Source: Mastigias papua | Lineage: Eukaryota; Cnidaria; Scyphozoa; Rhizostomeae; Mastigiidae | DNA length: 64,000 bases | NCBI GenBank assembly: GCA_964019165.1 | Contig: OZ025274.1 | Span: 7,540,907-7,604,906 of the forward strand | Direction of reading: 5' to 3' | In this document: piece after piece, positions 34,060-44,389 of the stretch | Layout: each line of letters begins with the position of its first letter | Position numbering within the stretch: position 1 is the stretch's first letter | Position numbers and translations under genes: made by a program | The notes under the pieces: generated by a model | The model's database searches: none | Told to the model about the DNA's origin: nothing | What the model saw: only the letters and a program-made list of their open reading frames with translations

Positions 34060-35350
34060 TCAAAACTCAAGGACTTTTCTAAGGATTCTAGCAGAATTAA
34101 GAATAACTGTTTTCTGCAGTTCTACAATCTTGGTCTCAATGCCGATTTCTTTGAGTCGTTGATGAAGATCTTTAGGAATAGTCCCAAGGTCACCAATAAT
34201 TATAGGTATAACCCATACATTCATATTCCATAGCTTTTTAAGTTCCCTTGCTAAGTCTTGGTATTTGTCTAAATTTTCATATTCTTTTGTTTCAATGCGG
34301 CTATCGGATGGAATAGCAAAGTCCACTATCAGGCACTGATTCCTTAGCTTATCCTTAACAACTTAGTCTGGGCGCCTTGCTTGTATAACATGATCCGTAT
34401 TTATATTGAAGTCCCACAGAATTGGACTAATATCATTCTCCATCGTTGTTTCGGGCTCATGCTCGTACCATTTTCTTTTCACATCAAATCCATACTTCAG
34501 GCAAACTTCTCAATGAATCTTTTTTCCAAGCCAGTCATGACGCCTTTTAAACTCTCTTTGCGCCATTTTGCTACATTCGCTTAAAAGATGGTTTACTGTT
34601 TCATCGGCCTGCTTACACATTCGGCATAAACAATCCTCCTGTGTTCTATCTATCTTTGCGTTAATCTGATTTGTCCTAATTGCTTGCTCCTGCGCAGCTA
34701 AGATGAGTGTTTCTGTTTCCCTCTTGATCCCCCCTCTGCTAAGCCAAGCCCACGTTTCCTTGGCAGCAACTGCTTCTGTTTGTCTTAGAAATCGACCATG
34801 CATTGCTTTATCAATCCAATTTTGCTTGCGTTCCTTTGCTCTTCTACTTTTAAACTCCTTTGCTGATTCTGATACTTGGTCTAGTTTCCTTGCTGCAGAG
34901 ATAAGCTTTTCTTCACTTTCCTGGATGTATTTCTGTAGTCCAAGTATTGTTGTTTGCGTCACATCAGCTACGCTGATGAGACCTCTTCCGCCTTCTTTCA
35001 TTGGTAGGTATAGTCTATCCACATTGCTCTTTGGATGTAATGCTTTGTGCGTCGTCATCAACTTTCTTGTTCTTCGGTTCAAGGCTTGAAGCTCATCTTT
35101 ATTCCAATCCAAAAATGGAGCTGAGTATCGGATAACAGCTATTGCCCATGTGTTGATAGCTTTAATCAAATTATGTCCATTCAATTTCGTTTCTAGGACT
35201 TTCCTTACTCTTCTCTTGTATTCCATTTTTATTATTTTCTTCGTTTCTGATCTCTTAAAATCTTCTGCCTCAAGAACTCCGAGGTATTTGTAACTTTCAT
35301 CTTCCTTCAAGTTTCTGATCTTTTTCTCATCAGGCAGTCTCATCAAAACG
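34060..35350 (-). pseudogene. R2-like LINE (type C) C-terminal half
   Basis: Minus-strand reading: RLPDEKKIRNLKEDESYKYL, GVLEAEDFKRSETKKI, KALHPKSNVDRLYLPMKEGG, then a zinc finger CRMCKQADETVNHLLSEC with CCHC spacing and FKRRHDWLGKKIH (frame to 34510). A broken stretch carries the RLE motif RRPD-stop-VVKDKLRNQ and LIVDFAIP, followed by YENLDKYQDLARELKKLW and ILNSARILRKVLEF (34326-34060). RLE LINEs use this domain to nick the target. The stop inside PD-X-D and the lost N-terminal RT make it dead. It is the same type as 38100-41560. Confidence 0.85.
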
Positions 35351-35364
35351 ATGCAATAAAATCC

Positions 35365-36222
35365 CTCTGGAAAACTACTAGCTTCGGTATGAACATACAA
35401 TATGATGCATACCGAAACACTAAGCAAGTTCTAAAGGCAGCACGCCAGAACCATACTGACAAGCTTCAATCTAACTTAACTTCACAAGGCTTTATCATTA
35501 CTTTCCTCCTCAATCATTCGTTGAAAGCTATAAATTCTCTCTGGTCTTCTGCTCAAAGTAAACTGCCTAAAAATATTTTCAACTTTACTCTCAGGTATCT
35601 TAACAACACACTCGCAACTCGCAAAAATCTCACGCTGTGGAATCTCTCACAAACGTCTGACTGCTCCTTTTGTTTCCAGCCAGAGTCTCTTCTCCCTGTT
35701 GTTGCAGGCTGTAAAACTTATCTCAACGAAGGCCGCTTCACATGGAGACATCACTCTGCGCTAAACTTCCTTGCCTCATCATTGCAATGTTTGAATCACT
35801 GCACTTTTTATGTTGACCTCCCTCAATATTTTTCCCCTTCTCTTATCACTGGCGATGATCTACGTCCTGACATGCTCATCTCCACTTCTTGTAATACTCT
35901 GTACGTAATTGAATTGAGCGTCGGCTTTGAGACGAACCTTAAGAATAATGCTAATAGAAAATTTACCAAATATCCCTACCTTGTAAATGACCTATCATCG
36001 AAATACCGTCACGTCAAATTTGTGAACTTGTCCATAAGTTCCCTTGGGATCTTTGGACAATCTGGCGATTCGTTTAATCAGATGTGTAACGATCTAACTA
36101 TTAACATAGGGCACACTAACTTCATAATTACTAAATTAACTAGTATAATAATTCGCACAACGTATTACATATTCTGCATGCGCAACAAACCCTGGACTAA
36201 CCCGGAACTTATTTCTTATTAA
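35365..36222 (+). CDS. RLE LINE (type B) C-terminal ORF, 277 residues open
   Basis: One uninterrupted frame: NIQYDAYRNTKQVLKAARQ, LTSQGFIITFLLNHSLKAIN, FNFTLRYLNNTLATRKNL, a finger-like CSFCFQPESLLPVVAGC, EGRFTWRHHS, then LRPDMLISTSCNTLYVIEL and SVGFETNLKNNANRKFTKY. PD followed after about 13 residues by E (IEL) resembles an RLE catalytic motif with Glu in place of Asp. The end is RTTYYIFCMRNKPWTNPEL and a stop. The RT part is missing: the copy begins next to the minus-strand LINE at 35350, head to head. It is the best-preserved RLE segment here. The ATG at 35389 is a convenience start; the natural protein is longer. Confidence 0.8.
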   Translation, partial: LWKTTSFGMNIQYDAYRNTKQVLKAARQNHTDKLQSNLTSQGFIITFLLNHSLKAINSLWSSAQSKLPKNIFNFTLRYLNNTLATRKNLTLWNLSQTSDCSFCFQPESLLPVVAGCKTYLNEGRFTWRHHSALNFLASSLQCLNHCTFYVDLPQYFSPSLITGDDLRPDMLISTSCNTLYVIELSVGFETNLKNNANRKFTKYPYLVNDLSSKYRHVKFVNLSISSLGIFGQSGDSFNQMCNDLTINIGHTNFIITKLTSIIIRTTYYIFCMRNKPWTNPELISY

Positions 36223-36504
36223 CAGATATCTTTCCTCCGCTAGCTTGTTCATTGTATAGTATCTTTTTTTTTATTTTAATATTATCTGTAATTAGGCCAG
36301 CCAAGTACAAATTACCTATCATTAGAGAGAATTGTATTTGTATGTTTAGTTTATATATGTCAAGTTTTAAAAAAATTATTATTATGTATACAGTCAGCAT
36401 TTGCTCAGGCTGGGTGAATTGCCGTTACTACATCTGTTAGGCGGGTTATAACAAATAACCAAGGGCTAACAGGGAATCATTTGTTCATAATTCTAACACC
36501 TTTC

Positions 36505-37490
36505 TCAGGATCCTAGCTGTTCCCAACAAGGCAGTCTTCTGTATAGCTCCAATATTACTCGGTACTTCCAATTTTTAAACGTAACTTTATTATAAGAATG
36601 TGAAAGTTCACTAAGCAATAAGCTATATTTGACGGCGTTACGAGTCCTATTATTTTGTACGTTAGGTTCGAATCCTATTGTGAGTTCGAGAAAGTAGAGT
36701 AATTTATTATGTGTAAGCAATAGAAGGTCAGGGAGAGGAGCTTCACCAGTAACAATGCATGCGGACAAAAATGAAGGTAGATCAGCGTAAAGTTGTGGCG
36801 TAAAGTATGTCTGCCCTCATCGAGGTATGAAATACAACTAGATACCACGTGCTGTAGAGTCTCTGACTGAAGACAGAAAGAGTAGGTAGACAATTAAATA
36901 ACTGACCGTCTACAGAGTTTTTTACGAGTAGGAAGAGTATTATTTATGTAAGTTGAATATGTCTCTAGGCAAATTTTGCTTAACGGTTGACCAGGGATAT
37001 TAGTTTCCTCACATGTAAACGTAGGGTGGATGATAGCACGAAACCTTGAGATAAGAAAAGGGTAGTATTAATGCGTTCTTCATGGTCATGTTGAATAGCT
37101 TTTAGAACATGCTTGGTGTTCTTAAATTGATCGTACTAAAGATATGTACTGTAGCTAGTCTCAATCTAAAGAGACATTGTGTCATGGTTTGGAGAAGGTT
37201 TTAAAGCATTACATATAGTGGCTTGAAATTCGATAAATTTGGTAAATGGAAGGACAAGGCTGATGCCACCTTTGAATTTACTTAATGCAAGAGAATTGAA
37301 AGTTGCGCTTGTAGTTAGTTCAAGCCATGTCCTCACAAAACTTGAAACGATGTTGTCCAAATTTTGAATAGCCCATGTCTGGCCAATATCTGCAATAGTC
37401 AAATGCCAAGAACTTTTAGATAGAACAAACCGGTGGTAAAGGAGTTTATTGTTAGGATAACATGGAAGGTAGTTGATTTTTACCAACCAA
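36505..37490 (-). pseudogene. RLE LINE (type B), minus-strand copy 1
   Basis: From 37486: NKLLYHRFVLSKSSWHLTIA, NLDNIVSSFVRTWLELTTS, FKGGISLVLPFTKFIEFQA, then a decayed stretch, then TYSFCLQSETLQHVVSSC and YLDEGRHTLRHN (36893-36675) and LLYFLELTIGFEPNVQNN (36768-36505). It covers the RT thumb to the RLE domain and continues the type seen at 35365-36222. Broken by stops and frame changes. Confidence 0.8.
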
Positions 37491-37739
37491 TCTCACAGTG
37501 TCCTACATTACAGAAGGAAGCACTAGCCTCAGGCTCTCAAAAACTGAACTTACTAAATTGTTTTCAATTTATACTTCTCAAGCCCATTTTCTTTTTAATG
37601 GTAAGGTGTTTGATCAAAATTGATAATATTTTTGGGAATATTTTCTGTACCTCGGACCAGAGGATTCGAGTTTTGATACCAGCATACAGAAGAAGAGATG
37701 ATATTATGAATCTTGAGATTTGAGTCATGATGAATATGT

Positions 37740-38090
37740 GCTTCGTTGTCAGTTTATGTAGCATTTATCTCATGTTTTGTGTTATGATATTGGTCGTACG
37801 GAAGCACTGGTTCTTACCCAAAGAAGGGTTATATCAGAATTAGGAGATGACTTCAGAGCATGTTTAATGACTACCTGGCACTGTGTAAATTAAGCTGATG
37901 GCAAAGTAAGATTTAATTTGTACTTAGATTTAAGCAGGAGAAGTGAACTGAGGGTTACACTAAGCGGTAGCTCATGCCACTGGCGAATGTACCTAGATGC
38001 AAGGTTGTCAATAGTTTCAACAGCCCATGCCTTACTAAAGTAAGCAATAGTGAAATGCCACGAACTTAAAATACCGGGTTCGCATCGGGT
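37740..38090 (-). pseudogene. RLE LINE (type B), minus-strand copy 2
   Basis: Minus-strand SSWHFTIAYFSKAWAVETID, ASRYIRQWHELPLSVTLSS and LLKSKYKLNLTLPSA repeat the segment SSWHLTIADIGQTWAIQNLD of the neighbouring copy 36505-37490. It is therefore a second, shorter fragment in the same orientation. Confidence 0.7.
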
Positions 38091-38099
38091 GGTGGTTAG

Positions 38100-41000
38100 T
38101 CTGTTTCATGGGTAGGAGGGATTCTTCAGCCTTGGCCGGCAATAGACCTAGCGATGGTGTCATGATAAAAATACCGGTTGTGGGGCAACCAAAATCCACT
38201 ATCCTCTCGTGAGTGTTATGTCAAATAATGATATATCAAATAACGGCGTTCATGGGACTGGATTCAGCGATGATGAAGGTTATTCGGCCGGCAGGGATCC
38301 CATACATGAGCAGTGTGTGCCCGTCAGAATGAAATGGACAAAGGCGATTAATGTTTCTCCTATGGAATGTTACTACCTCAGTAATCCAGTGAATGAAAAT
38401 GACAAGGCATTGAGAAGATAGACAGAGAATACATAGGATATGGAATGAAAGAGAAATGCTAAAATGTAGTGAACAACGTTTGATCAGGTAAGAGCAATCA
38501 GAAAGAATGAATGGCTGAAGCGGGTAGAACTTGAGGGGATTAAATGAAGAGTGCTAGAAGAGGTAGAACAAGATGTTATTCCTGTTGATGTGAGAGATTC
38601 TAATGCTATAGAGGATGTGACTGTACAGGAAGTAGAGCAAGAGCAGGTTGAATTCGAAATGCCAAGAGATGATATGACTGAAGAAGAAAAGGAGATGATA
38701 ATACGTATAGTTGATAGAATGGAAGAACGCAGTTTGAATGTTCCTAGGGGACTTAAGAATATTGAGAGTAATGAATTAGATCAAGAAACAAAAAAGTGAA
38801 TAAAGTGATTGGGTTCATCCAGATTGCAACATTTTCAGATACAAACAGACTGAATAGTGCAGTGGCTGCATACGTAGGACAGAGAGTGGGACTGAAGGTT
38901 ATTGATGACAGACCATGTAGAATAAAGGGACCATTCTGGGAAACACGAATTAGTCAAAAAATGAACGCGATAAGAAAGCATGTCAACATCTTGGAGAGAT
39001 ACAAAAGAAATGAAATAAGGAAAGAATGGAAATACAAAAGCCTAGGACAGGAGTATCACATCAAGACAAAAGGATTGAATAATGTAGTTAAGGAACTGAA
39101 GCAAAGCTTACTGCAAAAACAGCTAAAATTAGAAAGTATGAACAAATAATAGAACACTACAAGCACAATAGAATGTTCCTTGCGATCAAAAGAGAGTTTA
39201 CCAATCTTTTAGTGGAGGTAATCACAAAGAAGAAATACAACCTGATGCTCAATTGTGCACATCCTTTTGGAGAAATATATAGGGCAATGAGAAACATCAT
39301 AATAAAAGTGCAGAAAGGCTGAAAGAGAGAACAGAGCAAGAAAGTCTACAGCCTGAGGACGTAGTAATCACAGGAAACTTGATAAACAACATTACAAAAA
39401 GATATCAAATTGGAAAGCTTTTGGCTCTGATGGTGTTCAAGGTTATTGGATAAAAACGTTGACAGCATTGCATGACAGAATTTTGAGCCGAATGAATGAT
39501 ATGATTGATAGCGGAGTAGCAGCACCAAACTGGATAACTTATGAAAAGATTTATTTATGCCCAAAAAGATCACTCAAATGGTAATGCAGTTGACAATTAC
39601 AGACCCATATCTTGTTTGCCAGTTATATGGAAATTACTAACTGGAGTAATTGCAGGGCAAACGTGTGCATTCGTAGATGAGCACAATAAATTACCCCAAA
39701 AGCAGAAAAGATGTAGGAAGAAAAGCAGTGGTACGAAAGATCAATTTCTTATATACAAAATGATTTTGCAAGATTGAAAGCAAAAGCATAAAAACTTAGC
39801 CATGGCATGGGTTGACTATCGCAAGGCATATGACCTGGTTCCACATTCTTGGATTTTAGAGTGCTTAGAACTGGCCGGTATTTCAGAAGACATAAAGAAA
39901 TTCATAGACACTACCATGAAAAAATGTACAACAGAGCTAACATCCTGTGGGGAGTTTCTTGGAAAAGTTAGCATTAACAGGGGAGTCTTTCAAGACGATA
40001 GTATTTCACCTTTGCTGTTTGTAGTTTGCCTGATACCACCGACTAAGGCAGGTTATGTTATTAAATACGGAAATTTGAAGGTGAACCATCAACTGTTTAT
40101 GGATGATTTGAAATTACTTGGAATCAGCGAAAGAGAAATTGAAAGCTTGGTCAAGAATTCCAAGGCTGCAGTAAAGATATAGGAATGGATTTTGACATAA
40201 AGAAGTGTGGTGTAGTGATCAAGAAAAGAGGAAATTTAAGTAATACAGATGGTATAGTATTACTAAGTGGTGAGACAATAAAGGAAGTAGAAAAGGACGG
40301 CTATAGGTACCTTGGAATACTGGACATTGAAAAACTCCAGGTAAAGGAAATGAAAGACAAATTATAGCATGAACATATGAGAAGGACACGATTGATATTG
40401 AAGTCAAAACTAAACGGTTAAAATATTATAAAAGCAATAAACACTTGGGCGAGTCCTGTCTTGAGATATGGAGCTGGCTTGCTGAAATGGACTTAGGAAA
40501 AACTTGAATGGATGGACAGAAAGGACTAGGAAGTTGCTGACAATGCATAAAGTCCTGCATCTAAAGAGTGATGTTGCGCGGTTGTATGTACCACGACATA
40601 AAGGAGGGAGGGGACTAATACTTGCGACAGATGTACCAAGAATGAAGAAAACAGGTTAGGCTGGTATGTCAAGCAAGGTAATGAGCAGATGCTGAAAGTA
40701 GTGAGTACTAAGCGGATTATCAAAATGGAGGAAGCAGTAAAGCCGGAAGATATCAAACAAATGCTGATCAACGAAAGAGGATATGCCTGGAAGGAGACAT
40801 GAATGTATGGGAAATATACTATAGAGATGTGTGATAGTATCGATAAAGATAAGACCTGTGGGTGGCTCAAAAATGGCGGATTGAAAGGTTGCACAGAGTC
40901 ATTGATACGTGCTGTGCAAGACCAAGCATTGCGGACAAATTGTGCTAAGTATCATATTGATAATACTGCTGAATCGCCTCTGTGTAGGCTATGCGGGGAA

Positions 41001-41560
41001 AAAGGAGAAACTGTCAGTCACATAGTGAGTGAACTGCAAGATGCTTGCACAGCGAGAATACAAGAGACGACACGATACCATTTCAAGGAAAGTACACTGG
41101 GAGTTGTGTGGAGAGTCTGGCTTAGAGAGGACAACAAAGTGGCATGAGCATAAGCCAGAAGGGGTTACAAAAAAGGGAACTATCAAAAAGTATTACAGAA
41201 TTTCAATATCTAGTGTGAACATGAGATTGAAGCGCGAAGACCAGACTTTGTAGTGGTAAATGAAGATTTAAAGGAGTGCAAAATCATTTATGTGGCAGTC
41301 CCATGGGATTCTCGTATAAGATCAAAGGAGAGAGAGAAAATTGAAAAGTATGGAGACTTGAAAAGAGCAGTAGCAGCCATGTGGGGCATGAAGAAAGTGA
41401 TTGTCATACCAATTGTTGTCGGTGCACTGGGGGCAGTGTCGAAGGAATTAGATAAGCGTATAGAGAAGATTGGGATTACTTTGAATGTAGGACATGTGCA
41501 GAGCACAGCAATATTTGGAACAGCGAGAATATTAAGGAAGGTGCTAGAGATCTGAAGAGA
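38100..41560 (+). mobile_element. R2-like RLE LINE (type C), essentially full length
   Basis: The leader has GGGGCAACCAAAATCC (about 38178). N-terminal coding starts near 38209 (MSVMSNNDISNN; KWTKAINVSPMECYYLSN), then an acidic stretch (38551-38799), then FSDTNRLNSAVAAYVGQRVG and HVNILERYKRNEIRKEWKYK (38796-39149). [21 protein letters not shown] (39589), MAWVDYRKAYDLVPHSWI (39802), FQDDSISPLLF, NHQLFMDDLKLLGISERE (catalytic MDD, about 40090). C-terminal zinc finger CRLCGEKGETVSHIVSE and KRRHDTI (40983-41060), then a RLE domain whose second half reads IIYVAVPWDSRIRSKEREK and VIPIVVGALGAVSKELDKR, stop at 41553. At least five stops or frame changes. One ORF is expected for this LINE type. Confidence 0.85.
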
Positions 41561-41665
41561 ATGGAAGCGTCTTTGTAACCTTTAGTTACTTCTTGTAATT
41601 TGCTTTCAAGGCGTAAACCGGAAAACATCAGACCTAAGATTGTACATATCTGCAAACATACAAAC

Positions 41666-41782
<117 letters not shown>

Positions 41783-41857
41783 CCAACTAAACCTAAGCCG
41801 CATCCACAACGTATATGAATTACATAAATAGAATAAACCACAAATATACTATCCTTT

Positions 41858-41893
41858 AAGTAAACGTTTCGATCAGAATCTTCATCAGTACTT
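41858..41893 (-). ncRNA. Hammerhead-like motif, left arm (core intact)
   Basis: Minus strand: stem I AAGUA (41893-41889), CUGAUGA (41888-41882), AGAUUCUGAUC with a GAU/AUC stem II and one extra A, GAA, then ACGU as a minimal palindromic stem III, cleavage triplet GUU, then UACUU (41862-41858), which pairs fully with AAGUA. Minimal palindromic stem III suggests it would work as a dimer, as reported for some PLE hammerheads. Confidence 0.55.
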
Positions 41894-41895
41894 CA

Positions 41896-41931
41896 GAGTA
41901 CTGATAAAGATTCTGATCGAAACGTTTACTT
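41896..41931 (+). ncRNA. Hammerhead-like motif, right arm (core mutated)
   Basis: Mirror of 41858-41893. The core reads CUGAUAA (41901-41907): the catalytic G8 is A. Stem I GAGUA/UACUU still pairs with one wobble. Expected to be inactive. Confidence 0.5.
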
Positions 41932-41954
41932 AAAGGATAGTATATTTGTGGTTT

Positions 41955-41960
<6 letters not shown>

Positions 41961-42040
<80 letters not shown>
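41961..42040. repeat. (TA)n microsatellite between the two palindromes
   Basis: About 80 bp of uninterrupted (TA)n, flanked directly on each side by a palindrome end. Confidence 0.95.
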
Positions 42041-42045
<5 letters not shown>

Positions 42046-42073
42046 CTGAAGACAATTAAAGACAAGACATGGC

Positions 42074-42117
42074 ATCTGTGACTCTTAGTTTCATGCTACT
42101 GCATTCCTCAGGCAGAC
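42074..42117 (-). ncRNA. Hammerhead ribozyme motif, left arm
   Basis: Minus strand: stem I GUCUGC (42117-42112), core CUGAGGA (42111-42105), stem II AUGC-AGUA-GCAU with four pairs, GAA, stem III ACU-AAG-AGU with three pairs, cleavage triplet GUC (C at 42080), then ACAGAU (42079-42074) pairing with stem I except for C-A at the pair next to the core. Core intact. Confidence 0.75.
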
Positions 42118-42215
42118 TCTATTCTAAAGAATACTACTTCCAACAACGGTTCTTATATATAGGTTACTAACGGTTCTTCGGTTCTTACGGTTGAAGTAGT
42201 ATTCTTTAGAATAGA

Positions 42216-42259
42216 GTCTGTCTAATGAATGCACTAGCATGAAACTCAGAGTCACAGAT
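42216..42259 (+). ncRNA. Hammerhead ribozyme motif, right arm
   Basis: Plus strand: stem I GUCUGU (42216-42221) pairs with ACAGAU (42254-42259) over six bases, stem II AUGC-ACUA-GCAU, GAA, stem III ACU-CAG-AGU, cleavage triplet GUC. The core reads CUAAUGA instead of CUGAUGA (42222-42228), so the catalytic G5 is lost. Stem loops differ from the left arm while stems are kept. Confidence 0.7.
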
Positions 42260-42358
42260 ACCATGTCTTTTCTTTAATTGTCTTCAGCTGTATACTTTGC
42301 TCTGTACTGGTTTTGTGCATTGAGCACTACCTCGTCAGTTAGGACAATCCACGGAGAA

Positions 42359-42590
<232 letters not shown>

Positions 42591-42591
42591 G

Positions 42592-43140
42592 TAGATCGAG
42601 GGAAGCTTTTTACCTTTATTGACCTATTGCTGCCAAGTATTTTTTCACCAATGCCGCTAATCATACTGTCTCCAAGTATGAGAAAGGTTCCATTTTTCCA
42701 CTCGCAAGCTTCAAGGTTATGAACATTTCCTTTCTCAGTTGTGCATCTCTTGGTGTTTAATCTGTGTTCCTGGTTCCAAATTATGGCTGCCGTTGGTATA
42801 ATAGGGATGAAGAAGGATTCTCACAGCTTTGATTTACCACTGATTGCTCTTTACCTTTGTGGCTATGTTTTTTTTGAGTGTACAGTTCTTTGTTTACCCT
42901 ACCTTGCGATGACTTTTCTTTTCTGTTAAAAAGCTTTTGTTCAATGCAATATTGTCAAATTTTCTGGGGCTTTCATTCAAGCATGCCTGCCTTTGTTCTT
43001 CAACCATTGCTGCACTATCGCCTTTCTTGGAGAGGTTCTCGTGAGAATTCGACGTCACTTGTTGATCCAAATATTCTTCCAGCTTTGATAATTTTTCCAA
43101 CAAAATGAAATTGCATCCTCTTGTTTATTACCAAACCATT
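42592..43140 (-). pseudogene. CR1-like LINE ORF1 with SGNH esterase start
   Basis: The minus strand carries a polar region (MLEKLSKLEEYLDQQVTSNS, KFDNIALNKSFLTEKKSHRK; 43103-42894) and then [20 protein letters not shown] and [18 protein letters not shown] (about 42690-42592). GDSM is esterase block I, and [10 protein letters not shown] corresponds to LYLKSFPGATV in the ORF1 at 56285-57025. The coding is cut by the (TA)n array at the point where related copies read PGATVDHMKHYI. Esterase domains are known in CR1 ORF1 proteins. Fragment. Confidence 0.75.
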
Positions 43141-43259
43141 TTTAATCTTACAACATGTAAACATTTCTGTCCACCTTCTTGGGTGTATCGGCACTTCTGT
43201 TGTCACTGTAGACAATCTGCGACATGATCTACTTCTTTTAATTTCTGACGAGTAGCTTT

Positions 43260-44380
43260 ACATTCTAGATTTGAGCACGGATTTTGATTCTAACCTTAGA
43301 ACCAATGCCAAAAGGAAGGCACAAAGTATAGCAATTTGGTGCGGCAACAATTAAATGAGCATAAAAACTTTAAGCTTATAACTTGCCAATGTGTGCTTGG
43401 GGTATATTTGATAAGTGCACATCTGACTTCCTCGAAATGCTGCGACGGCTTTGCAGTTTGATAATACTACCAAAAACTACATAGTTAGAAAGATAACTAC
43501 CATCACGATCAGAACTTCTTACTTCATCTTCTGCAGATGAAACAAAGAGTTGTCAAGTCCTGAGTTCCTATCTTATTACCTTACATAAATATTCACTACT
43601 TTTTTCTTCTGATTCTATTATTAGAGCTGCATTTACACCAAGTAGTCAATTGTAAACTACCTATTGTTTTGCTAGATTTACAACTGTATGTAGCAAATAT
43701 TTTCGATGAAATGAAGTTGCCGCTATTATCGGTTGTTGAGCAGAGCACACTCTTGCTGTGCGCAACCTACAAGATTCATAATTTATTTCTAGATTTTGTC
43801 TACTGTTACTTTGTGTTGTATTCTTGTTAGCAAGAACTAATATTTGATACTCCATTTATAATGCTCCGATACGGATTTGCATCGTTATAGGCCATTTTGG
43901 TCATAGGCTCGTTCTGATGCGTGAATGTAGATGCAGATGGTGATGCAAAAAGAAGCTTAACACGTTTGGCAATAGTGACTCGGAGCCCAATGATCAGTCT
44001 GGCAATTGCAACTCGCCAGTTCTTGGCTCTGATAATGGTTCAAAGTCAGAAAATAATTGTTCTGAAGTTAAATTGCAACTGTGGAAAATTATGTAACGGT
44101 TTGCGTGGTTTAAAATGCACCAGCGCAGCTATCGTGTCATCAAAGGCCTAAGTGAGGAGGCATTCGAATCATAGCATGCTGACAGAGTTTACGTCACTAC
44201 TGGTCAAACTGATCATAAAACTAATTCCTATTCAACGCCCAACATACAACTAGGTGTTAAATAATCTAGATCTAATCAAGAATGGAAAATAGCTCATGAT
44301 TTCTTGATGGCATAAATGCCAGTTTCAGAGTTGAAGGCGGCAAGCATTAGCGATATAATTTTATCAATGAGCTCCATCAT
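43260..44380. other. Unassigned
   Basis: Short frames only. A plus-strand frame at 43921-44151 starts with a repetitive basic segment (RLAIVTRSPMISLAIATRQF) that looks like chance translation. A decayed LINE could be present but I cannot show it. Confidence 0.4.
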
Positions 44381-44389
44381 CTATACTTA

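Larger units (their letters stand above)
41829..41960. repeat. 132-bp palindrome with inverted hammerhead motifs
   Basis: Arms 41829-41894 and 41895-41960 are exact reverse complements apart from one internal mismatch (41883/41906) and the central bases. Each arm starts TAGAATAAACCACAAATAT at its outer edge. A (TA)n block follows directly on the right; on the left about 50 bp separate it from the array ending at 41776. Each arm contains a hammerhead-like motif on the strand reading outward from the centre. Confidence 0.95.
42041..42292. repeat. 252-bp palindrome with inverted hammerhead motifs
   Basis: Arms of 100 bp (42041-42140 and 42193-42292) match at about 93% with no indel, around a 52-bp centre that contains three CGGTTCTT words. 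Outer edges read TACAGCTGAAGACAATTAAA. Arm divergence argues against a foldback sequencing artefact. Each arm carries a hammerhead-like motif. No ORF. Confidence 0.95.

Noticed and set aside
34703..35089. 128-codon plus-strand frame
   Set aside because: Shadow of the minus-strand R2-like LINE with its zinc finger.
42306..42345. CUGACGAGG on the minus strand near 42337, followed by a GUGC/GCAC stem, as a further hammerhead
   Set aside because: The GAAA segment is missing (CAAAAC instead) and no stem I partner strand is present.
43921..44151. 76-codon frame with arginine/alanine repeats as a gene
   Set aside because: No start context, no motif and a repetitive translation; likely chance.
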